From positions 1 to 29,319 of the forward strand of contig JBEKZY010000034.1 of NCBI GenBank assembly GCA_049509395.1: a DNA stretch of 29,319 nucleotides, written 5' to 3'. A program made the translations under genes and the position numbers. Positions 7,822 through 13,674 of this stretch are shown piece by piece. This stretch comes from JBEKIK01 sp049509395 (GTDB lineage Bacteria; Planctomycetota; Planctomycetia; Pirellulales; Thermoguttaceae). The notes under the pieces are model-generated. The model searched no databases. It had not been told where the DNA came from and saw only the letters and a program-made list of their open reading frames with translations. How positions within the stretch are numbered: the first letter of the stretch is position 1; each line of letters opens with the position of its first letter.

Positions 7822-9126
7822 ATGAAAATCGTTCACCTAGTTGCCGGCGCTGGAGGGATGTATTGCGGCAGTTGTTTGTACGGAAATACCCTGGCTGCCG
7901 CGTTGCAGCGTTTGGGCGAAGAGGCGATTTTAGTCCCGATGTACACGCCTATCCGCACGGACGAAAAAAACGTGAGCATCCACCATATCGCCTTCGGCGG
8001 AATTAACGTGTACCTGCAAGAACACTTCGGCCTGTTCCGCCATACGCCCTGGTTTCTCGATCGCTTGTTCGATTCGCCCGAACTTTTGCGCTGGGCTACC
8101 CGGCGGAGCGCCAGCGTGCGGCCCGAGCATCTTGGGGCCATAACGGTTTCCATGCTCGAGGGCGAGGAAGGCCGGCAGAGCAAGGAAGTGCAAAAACTCG
8201 TGCGCTGGCTTGTCCGCGACGTGAAGCCGGACATAGTGCATCTGAATAACGTGATGTTGATCGGTTCCGCCCGGGAAATCCAGCATCAGTTGGGCGTGCC
8301 GGTGGTCTGCACGCTGTCGGGCGAAGACATTTTTCTGGAAAAACTGGCTGAGCCGTATTACTCGTCCGCCCGGCTTTTGCTGCGTCAGCGGGCGGCCGAA
8401 TTGCCGGCGTTTGTGGCCATGAACCGCTATTACGCCGATTTCATGGCCGATTATCTGGCCGTGCCGCGCGAGCGGATCGAAGTCATTCCGCCGGGCTTGA
8501 ACCTCGAGGGACACGGGGCCGGGAAGGTCGAAAACCGTTTGCCCAAACAGCCGATTACCATCGGGTATTTGGCACGGATTTGCCCGGAAAAGGGCCTGCA
8601 TCAACTTGCCGAAGCATTGAAAATCCTTGCCGACAATAAGGGCCTGCCCGCGGTCAGGCTGCGGGTGGCGGGCTACCTCGACGAGGCCGAGCGTCCCTAT
8701 TTGAACGAGATCAAACATCAACTAGAAATTTGGGGATTGGCCAACCGCTTCGAATATCTGGGCGAATTGGATCGGCCGCATAAGATCGCCTTTTTGCAAT
8801 CGCTTGACGTATTCAGCGTCCCCACGGTGTACCACGAGAGCAAAGGACTTTTTGCCCTGGAAGCCTGGGCCAACGGCGTGCCGGCCGTGTTGCCCGCGCA
8901 CGGGACGTTTCCGGAAATGGTAGAAGACACCGGCGGGGGCCTGCTTTTCGAGCCGGGAAAACCGCAGGCCTTGGCCGACGCGCTAAAACAGATGATCCAA
9001 AACCCCGATTTCGCCGCCCAGTGCGGACAAAGGGCTCAACAAATCGTCCACGAGCGGTACAATGCCGATATTATGGCCCGGCGAATGATTCAGTGGTATA
9101 AAAAAGTGATGAATGCCGAATTGTGA
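7822..9126 (+). CDS. Glycosyltransferase family 4 protein
   Basis: A 434-residue GT-B glycosyltransferase of the GT4 type, which transfers a sugar from a nucleotide donor with retention. The N-terminal acceptor domain starts with MKIVHLVAGAGGMYCGSCL. The C-terminal donor domain contains ITIGYLARICPEKGLHQLAEAL and the EX7E motif at E339 and E347 (HESKGLFALEAWANGVP), followed by GGGLLFEPG. There is no signal peptide or membrane segment, so it acts at the cytoplasmic side. Its place between hpnE and the ABC ATPase on the same strand suggests a role in modifying a lipid or isoprenoid product, but the acceptor cannot be read from sequence. The start directly follows heptamer repeats with no ribosome binding site. 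Confidence 0.88.
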   Translation: MKIVHLVAGAGGMYCGSCLYGNTLAAALQRLGEEAILVPMYTPIRTDEKNVSIHHIAFGGINVYLQEHFGLFRHTPWFLDRLFDSPELLRWATRRSASVRPEHLGAITVSMLEGEEGRQSKEVQKLVRWLVRDVKPDIVHLNNVMLIGSAREIQHQLGVPVVCTLSGEDIFLEKLAEPYYSSARLLLRQRAAELPAFVAMNRYYADFMADYLAVPRERIEVIPPGLNLEGHGAGKVENRLPKQPITIGYLARICPEKGLHQLAEALKILADNKGLPAVRLRVAGYLDEAERPYLNEIKHQLEIWGLANRFEYLGELDRPHKIAFLQSLDVFSVPTVYHESKGLFALEAWANGVPAVLPAHGTFPEMVEDTGGGLLFEPGKPQALADALKQMIQNPDFAAQCGQRAQQIVHERYNADIMARRMIQWYKKVMNAEL

Positions 9127-9145
9127 ATGCTGAATGCCGGAATAA

Positions 9146-9210
9146 GTAGGTTATGCTTTAGCATAACATTATGCAAGATAAAAAATGAGTTATGCTAAAG
9201 CATAACCTAC
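9146..9210. repeat. Double-hairpin palindromic element (GTAGGTTATGC type)
   Basis: Two perfect 22-base arms at 9146-9167 and 9189-9210 are inverted copies separated by 21 bases. Each arm is itself a small hairpin, GTTATGC-TTTA-GCATAAC and its complement. This REPIN-like plan recurs at 13541, 15165 and 15619 with unrelated sequences. It lies between the glycosyltransferase and ABC ATPase genes. Confidence 0.85.
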
Positions 9211-9226
9211 GGTTGCCGTTTATATC

Positions 9227-9904
9227 ATGCCAACATTAATTGTCGATAACGTTGCCAAGCAATATCCTACCCTGGGCGAACCGTTGGAAGTGCTGCGCGG
9301 CGTGTCGTTGGAATTGGACGCGGGGCGGAACGCGGCGATCATCGGGCCCAGTGGGTCGGGTAAAAGCACGCTGTTAAGCATCATCGGCTCGTTGGAAAAA
9401 CCCAGCGCCGGCCGAGTCGTGCTGGACGGTCAAGATCCGGCCGGGCTGGACGAACCGGCTTTGGCCGAGTTTCGCAACCGGCGAATCGGTTTTGTGTTCC
9501 AGGATCATTACCTGTTGCCGCAATGCTCGGTGCTGGAGAATGTTCTGGTGCCCACGGTCGCCGGCGGAAAAACTACGGCCGAAGCCATGGATCGAGCCCG
9601 AGTGCTTGTAGATCGCGTGGGATTGACCGATCGCTTGGAGCATCATCCGGCCGAGCTATCCGGCGGCGAGCGGCAGCGGGTGGCCATCGCCCGGGCCCTG
9701 ATAAATCGGCCGACCCTGCTCCTGGCCGACGAGCCGACCGGCAACCTCGACCGCACCAGTGCCGAGCGGATCGGCCGCTTGTTGCTGGACCTGCAACAGC
9801 AGGAGGGGATGATGCTTATCGTGGTTACCCACAGCGAGCGTCTTGCGGCCTTGATTTCCCGGCGATTCGAGTTGGACGAAGGGAAATTGAAGGAAATATC
9901 TTGA
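9227..9904 (+). CDS. ABC transporter ATP-binding protein, LolD/MacB type
   Basis: A 225-residue ATPase subunit with all motifs intact: Walker A GPSGSGKST (40-48), Q-loop FQDHYLLPQ (91-99), signature LSGGERQR (144-151), Walker B LLLADEP (164-170) and H-loop TH at 201-202. The size and the DEPTGNLD segment place it with LolD/MacB/FtsE-like ATPases, which pair with FtsX-fold permeases. The FtsX permease gene on the other strand at 1-3197 is the only candidate partner visible, an inference from family pairing. No Shine-Dalgarno sequence precedes the ATG. No permease follows directly, which is unusual for this family. Confidence 0.93.
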   Translation: MPTLIVDNVAKQYPTLGEPLEVLRGVSLELDAGRNAAIIGPSGSGKSTLLSIIGSLEKPSAGRVVLDGQDPAGLDEPALAEFRNRRIGFVFQDHYLLPQCSVLENVLVPTVAGGKTTAEAMDRARVLVDRVGLTDRLEHHPAELSGGERQRVAIARALINRPTLLLADEPTGNLDRTSAERIGRLLLDLQQQEGMMLIVVTHSERLAALISRRFELDEGKLKEIS

Positions 9905-10052
9905 CATATTGATTCCGATGTAGCCAATGATCCTTATTCAGCCGCAAACACGGCTGTTCCAGCCGAGTTTGCTATTGGTTTGGCCGTGGAATGGTTCATT
10001 TGCAATGTAGGACGTAATAAGACGGCTTTGTAATTGGCGATAGAGCATGTAT

Positions 10053-10103
10053 ACTTATTCGTTACCAACGAAATAAGTAAAGGTGGGCAGTAAACTGTCC
10101 ACC
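10053..10103. repeat. Two adjacent hairpins in the 258-base gap before pssA
   Basis: The first is ACTTATT-CGTT, loop ACC, AACG-AAATAAGT with one bulge. The second is GGTGGGCAGT, loop AA, ACTGTCCACC at 10082-10103 with one G-T pair. No T-tract follows either. They could end transcription of the ABC ATPase gene or be dispersed palindromes. The rest of 9905-10052 shows no gene. Confidence 0.4.
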
Positions 10104-10127
10104 CCTTAACTATCTAATCGCTGAGAT

Positions 10128-10155
10128 CTGAACCCTGAACCCCGAACCCTGAATC
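10128..10155. repeat. Heptanucleotide tandem repeat (CTGAACC, four units)
   Basis: Four contiguous units read CTGAACC, CTGAACC, CCGAACC, CTGAATC, ending seven bases before the pssA ATG. The leader has no Shine-Dalgarno sequence. Confidence 0.75.
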
Positions 10156-10162
10156 TTTTAAG

Positions 10163-10990
10163 ATGCGTCCTATCCGAACGGTATCGATTTTTCCCACTTT
10201 GTTGACCCTGGGGAACCTGGTTTGCGGATTTTTTGCGATTGTAGTTGCGGCCCGGGTAGACAAGCCTGACCTGATTGATTGGAACGCTTGGAAAATTGAG
10301 GACACGACGAATGTGATGATAAGCGGATGGCTTATCTTTCTGGCCATGGTTTTCGACGGTTTGGACGGGTATGTTGCCCGGCTTTCGCGAACGGCGAGCG
10401 ATTTCGGGGCCCAGTTGGACAGTCTTTGCGACGTGGTAACATTCGGCGTTGCCCCTGGTTTTTTGCTGGTCAAGATGTGCCCGAAGTTTACGTACCTGCA
10501 CAGCCAGGCGGTTTGGGTGATCGCCGCTTCTTACGCCGCTTGTGCGGCGCTGCGATTGGCGCGGTTCAATGTCGAGACCAGCGATGACGACGAGCACTTG
10601 AGTTTTAACGGGCTTCCCAGCCCGTCGGCGGCGGGCGCGATCGCGGGATTCGCCATCATGTTTTATACCCTTCGCGACGTAACCAATCCATTGATGTTCG
10701 CCCGTGAAATTGACGCCGTATTGCAATACATCTTGCCGTTTTACGGGGTTATGCTGGCCTTGCTTATGGTTTCGCGGGTTCCCTATCCGCACGTGGTGAA
10801 CCAGGTGTTTCGCGGCCAGCGAAGTTTTGGCCATCTTGTGGGAGTCGTCTTCGCCTTCGTGGCCATTATGGTGATTCGCAACTATTCCATTCCCATCATT
10901 TTCTGCGTCTTTGTTTTTTACGGTCCAGTGCGGATGGCCTGGGGAAAAATAATGCACCGCCGGCAAGAGGAAGAAGAATCGCTGTTTTGA
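10163..10990 (+). CDS. pssA: CDP-diacylglycerol-serine O-phosphatidyltransferase
   Basis: This integral membrane enzyme makes phosphatidylserine from CDP-diacylglycerol and serine, the precursor of phosphatidylethanolamine. The CDP-alcohol phosphatidyltransferase signature DG-x2-AR-x8-G-x3-D-x3-D is complete, with D68, G69, A72, R73, G82, D86 and D90. The N-terminal SIFPTLLTLGNLVCGFFAI is typical of type II PssA, as is the LARFN segment after the active site. Several hydrophobic segments follow. The length of 275 residues fits the family. No decarboxylase gene is in the window. The start is fixed by the family N-terminus, although no ribosome binding site is visible. Confidence 0.92.
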   Translation: MRPIRTVSIFPTLLTLGNLVCGFFAIVVAARVDKPDLIDWNAWKIEDTTNVMISGWLIFLAMVFDGLDGYVARLSRTASDFGAQLDSLCDVVTFGVAPGFLLVKMCPKFTYLHSQAVWVIAASYAACAALRLARFNVETSDDDEHLSFNGLPSPSAAGAIAGFAIMFYTLRDVTNPLMFAREIDAVLQYILPFYGVMLALLMVSRVPYPHVVNQVFRGQRSFGHLVGVVFAFVAIMVIRNYSIPIIFCVFVFYGPVRMAWGKIMHRRQEEEESLF

Positions 10991-11020
10991 GGGATGAGAG
11001 ATGAATTGAATTCGCCGTCG

Positions 11021-11074
11021 GCTTTCAGCAATCAGCTATCAGCTAAAGGCGGCCGAAAGCTGACTGCTGAAAGC
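11021..11074. repeat. Inverted repeat built from TCAGCAA/TCAGCTA heptamers
   Basis: Arms GCTTTCAGCAATCAGCT (11021-11037) and its near-perfect inverse (11058-11074, one G-T pair) flank a 20-base loop. The left arm has a 7-base period (TTTCAGC, AATCAGC, TATCAGC). It lies in the pssA-ribE gap, just after a GAGGGATGAGAGATGA heptamer run at the pssA stop. Confidence 0.65.
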
Positions 11075-11144
11075 AAAATTGAAAACAGTTAACCGATTAC
11101 TCCGTGTCTCCGTGTTGAAAAATATAATTGTAAGGGAGTCATCC

Positions 11145-11744
11145 ATGTTTTCCGGAATTGTCGAAGCCTTGGGAACCGTGGCCGAATTGCGGATGGAGCC
11201 GCCGGGCTGCCGCATTATTGTTCGCGAGGCGAAGATTGCGGCCGAAACAAAGGTGGCCGACAGCATTTGCGTAAATGGGTGCTGCCTGACGGTCGTGGAA
11301 CAAAACGGCGACACTTTTGGATTTCAGGCCGGTCCGGAAACCCTTGCCCGCACCAACCTCGGCGAACTAAAACCGGGTAGCCGCGTCAATTTGGAACGCG
11401 CCCTGGCCGTGGGCGGGCGATTGGGCGGTCATTTCGTATCCGGACACATCGACGGCACGGGCGCCCTTATCGAACGCATCGATCAAGGCGATTGGTCCAC
11501 GTTCTGGTTCTCCGTGCCCCGCAGCCTGGCAGTGCAAATGGCCTCGAAAGGATCGATTGCCGTGGACGGGGTGAGCCTGACGATCGTCGAAAGCCAAGCG
11601 GATCGCTTCAGCGTAGCGCTTATTCCTTACACTTTGGCCGTTACCACGCTGGGGCCTTTGACCGTGGGCGGCACGGTCAACCTCGAGACCGATATCCTGG
11701 CCAAATACGTGCAACGGCTTTTCGAGGCGCATAATTGGAAATGA
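11145..11744 (+). CDS. ribE: Riboflavin synthase alpha subunit
   Basis: It dismutates two 6,7-dimethyl-8-ribityllumazine molecules to riboflavin as a cytoplasmic trimer. The 199-residue protein has the expected two lumazine-binding repeats. The first starts MFSGIVEALG and contains DSICVNGCCLTV and GGHFVSGHIDGTG. The second contains GSIAVDGVSLTIV and ALIPYTLAVTTLG and ends NLETDILAKYVQRL. The start at 11145 is preferred over upstream in-frame codons because MFSGIVE is the invariant family N-terminus and TAAGGGAG lies just before it. It is not next to other rib genes. Confidence 0.95.
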   Translation: MFSGIVEALGTVAELRMEPPGCRIIVREAKIAAETKVADSICVNGCCLTVVEQNGDTFGFQAGPETLARTNLGELKPGSRVNLERALAVGGRLGGHFVSGHIDGTGALIERIDQGDWSTFWFSVPRSLAVQMASKGSIAVDGVSLTIVESQADRFSVALIPYTLAVTTLGPLTVGGTVNLETDILAKYVQRLFEAHNWK

Positions 11745-11747
11745 TAA

Positions 11748-11882
11748 GTTTTCAGTTGTCAGCATTCAGCTATCAGCATGAGAACCTGTTGTGGCCGACT
11801 GCTGAGTGCTGAAAACTGACTACTGAAAGCCCATCACAATTATTATTCATCCCTCATCCTTCATCCTTCATCCCTCATCCTT
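11748..11882. repeat. Heptamer-repeat leader upstream of rsmA
   Basis: The left part (about 11748-11830) is an imperfect inverted repeat of TCAGTTG/TCAGCAT/TCAGCTA heptamers. The right part (11848-11882) is five perfect-register 7-base units: CATCCCT, CATCCTT, CATCCTT, CATCCCT, CATCCTT. They end five bases before the rsmA ATG, and no Shine-Dalgarno sequence is present. Confidence 0.8.
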
Positions 11883-11887
11883 AATTT

Positions 11888-12799
11888 ATGTCCGGCGATT
11901 CGACTTCCAAGCAGACTTTGTCGTTTTTGATGCGGCGCTTCGAGGAGGCGGGCATCAGGCCGCGGACCAAGCTCGGGCAGAATTTCTTGATCGATCTGAA
12001 CCTGCTGGGAATACTGGCCGATTCGGCCGATTTGACCGCCGATGACGTGGTGCTGGAGATCGGCGCCGGAACCGGTTCCTTGACCGCGCTTTTGGCCGCG
12101 AAGGCGGCTGTAGTGGTGACGGTGGAGGCCGACCGGCGAATGTTCCAACTTGCCGGCGAGGAGCTGCACGCGCTGCGGAACGTGGTCATGCTCGAGATCG
12201 ATGCCCTTAAAAACAAAAATCACATGAACCCGGAGGTGCTTGCGGCCGTAACGTCGCATCTAAATGCAGCGCCGGGTCGGCGATTCAAACTGGTCGCCAA
12301 TCTGCCTTATAACATTGCCACGCCAATTCTGGGGAATCTATTGGCCGAGGATCGCCCGCCCGAGTCGATGACAGTCACGATCCAAAAAGAACTGGCCCAA
12401 CGGATCACGGCCGCGCCGGGCACAAAGGATTACAGCGCTTTAAGCATCTGGATTCAAAGCCAGTGCCGCGCGTCGATACTGCGGGAATTGCCTCCCTCGG
12501 TTTTCTGGCCCCGGCCCAAGGTCTACTCCGCCTTTGTGCGGATTGTCCTGGATCGGAGCTTGCGCGACCGGATCAGGGATCGGGAATTTTTTCACGATTT
12601 TATCAGGGCCATGTTCCAGCATCGGCGCAAATTCCTGCGGACCCAGTTGCTGCTGGCCGCCGGCAACCGCCTGGATAAATCCGGCGCGGATGCGATTCTT
12701 GAGCGGCTTAACCTCGATCCTTCCTTGCGGGCCGAGCAGTTAAACGTAGAGACTATGATCGCCTTAAGCCGGGCGGTGCAAAATGCGGCGGCCATTTGA
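11888..12799 (+). CDS. rsmA: 16S rRNA (adenine1518-N6/adenine1519-N6)-dimethyltransferase
   Basis: RsmA (KsgA) dimethylates two adjacent adenines near the 3' end of 16S rRNA during small-subunit assembly. The order of motifs is diagnostic: LGQNFLID near residue 33, the SAM-binding motif VLEIGAGTGSLTALL, VTVEAD for the ribose contact, and the catalytic NLPYNIATPIL. The C-terminal helical domain contains FWPRPKVYSAFVRI and FQHRRKFLRTQL. The length of 303 residues is slightly longer than average, with a short insertion after the EIDALK segment. The start at 11888 lacks a ribosome binding site and follows heptamer repeats. Confidence 0.94.
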   Translation: MSGDSTSKQTLSFLMRRFEEAGIRPRTKLGQNFLIDLNLLGILADSADLTADDVVLEIGAGTGSLTALLAAKAAVVVTVEADRRMFQLAGEELHALRNVVMLEIDALKNKNHMNPEVLAAVTSHLNAAPGRRFKLVANLPYNIATPILGNLLAEDRPPESMTVTIQKELAQRITAAPGTKDYSALSIWIQSQCRASILRELPPSVFWPRPKVYSAFVRIVLDRSLRDRIRDREFFHDFIRAMFQHRRKFLRTQLLLAAGNRLDKSGADAILERLNLDPSLRAEQLNVETMIALSRAVQNAAAI

Positions 12800-12862
12800 C
12801 TCCGACACCCATGGCAATTAATATGAAATTGTACTTGGTTTTTATTTGAGAGGGCGTCGGAC

Positions 12863-13090
12863 ATGAAATTCATCGAAATGTCGGGAAAATCGTTAATGCG
12901 CGTGCTCAGTGGTGATGAACCGCACCCTAATGAACTGGCCCAGTTGGGCGTAAGCGATGAAAGCGTGGTCCGCATTAACCGCCAAGGCGACATCGAACTC
13001 CGCCGGGCCGACCGCTGGGACGTTATCGGCGGACTGCTGGGCGAATTCGAATCGCGCATCAAACGCGAAACCGGCCTGGACTGGGTGTGA
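12863..13090 (+). CDS. Conserved small protein of unknown function (75 aa)
   Basis: The product is an acidic-basic 75-residue protein starting MKFIEMSGKSLMRVLS, with LGVSDESVVRINRQGDIELRR in the middle and ending ETGLDWV. It has no cysteines, signal peptide or membrane segment. It is preceded by GAGAGGG eight bases before the ATG, one of the best ribosome binding sites in this region, and codon use matches neighbouring genes, so it is very likely real. I recall similar short proteins only as planctomycete hypotheticals. No function is proposed. Confidence 0.75.
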   Translation: MKFIEMSGKSLMRVLSGDEPHPNELAQLGVSDESVVRINRQGDIELRRADRWDVIGGLLGEFESRIKRETGLDWV

Positions 13091-13289
13091 GATTCTTTTT
13101 TGCCATACAATCATGACTATGGCATTAAACATTCATTAATTCTTCGGCCCGATGTGTCCTCTTGTTCTCTAAGATATTGCTATTTTTGGGAATAAAGGGG
13201 AATTTGCCTATTATTCTTGACATTAATCCAGACCAGAGAATAATTTAAATGTGGGGAGCGTTTGTTAAGACTATCCGGAGGGAAGTGAA

Positions 13290-13415
13290 ATGGGAAATGT
13301 TGGTCGGGCAAGTTTACTGATATAGACAAAAGTTACCAAGGCCAAGCCGGAGGAACAATTGGAAATGATCTTTGGCACGGGCTTTGACAAAGGATACACC
13401 GTCAAAAAAGCTTGA
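13290..13415 (+). pseudogene. Possible decayed small gene with an internal TAG
   Basis: GGAGGGAAG lies just before an ATG at 13290. The frame reads MGNVGRASLLI, a TAG at 13323, then TKVTKAKPEEQLEMIFGTGF and a short tail to a TGA at 13413. The composition after the TAG looks protein-like, but there is no recognised family and it may be chance. Confidence 0.2.
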
Positions 13416-13473
13416 CGGTTATTGCATCCGCAGTTCGCTGTGCGGTGTGTGGCGCAGCGTTCAAGTCGGATGC
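13398..13473 (+). ncRNA. Chain of hairpins, candidate structured RNA upstream of a terminator
   Basis: ACCGTCAA (13398-13405) pairs with TTGACGGT (13412-13419). GCATCCG (13424-13430) pairs with CGGATGC (13467-13473) and encloses an inner stem CGCTGTGC/GCGCAGCG. A rho-independent terminator follows at 13500. The rest of the 584-base gap 13091-13674 holds a small TGCCATA/TATGGCA hairpin at 13101-13124 and the element at 13541. No known RNA family was recognised. Confidence 0.3.
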
Positions 13474-13499
13474 AAATACTTGCTCCCCCCCCGGTAGCA

Positions 13500-13539
13500 G
13501 CCGCACCTTGACACGGAGTCGAGGTGCGGCACGTTTTTT
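13500..13539 (+). terminator. Rho-independent terminator
   Basis: A nine-base-pair perfect stem, GCCGCACCT (13500-13508) with AGGTGCGGC (13522-13530), is followed closely by six T residues at 13534-13539. It would end transcription of the 75-residue protein gene or of a small RNA from 13290-13500. Confidence 0.75.
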
Positions 13540-13540
13540 A

Positions 13541-13617
13541 ATGTAGCAGGCACACTCCGTGTGCCGTCTTGAAATTTTTCAAACGCACAAACGGCACACG
13601 GAGTGTGCCTGCTACAT
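13541..13617. repeat. Double-hairpin palindromic element (ATGTAGCAGGCACACTCCG type)
   Basis: Perfect 27-base inverted arms occupy 13541-13567 and 13591-13617. Each arm contains its own hairpin GGCACAC-TCC-GTGTGCC. It sits between the terminator and the methyltransferase gene. Confidence 0.85.
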
Positions 13618-13674
13618 TCAAACGCCCTTATACTCTACTTGCCGGTGAGCGGATAAGCACGATAATGTCCGGCG

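Noticed and set aside
7930..8721. 263-codon minus-strand open frame opposite the glycosyltransferase
   Set aside because: It is antisense to a complete GT4 gene and its translation shows no domain or ribosome site.
10106..10966. Long open frame (286 codons) on the minus strand opposite pssA
   Set aside because: It lies fully antisense to pssA, whose motifs are unambiguous, and its product is low-complexity His/Arg/Gln-rich sequence with no recognisable domain.
11079..11144. Upstream start for riboflavin synthase
   Set aside because: The family begins at MFSGIVE and TAAGGGAG precedes that codon; the added residues are encoded by repeat-like leader DNA.
11848..11882. CRISPR-like short repeats
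   Set aside because: Units are 7 bases with no spacers, so this is a tandem heptamer array.
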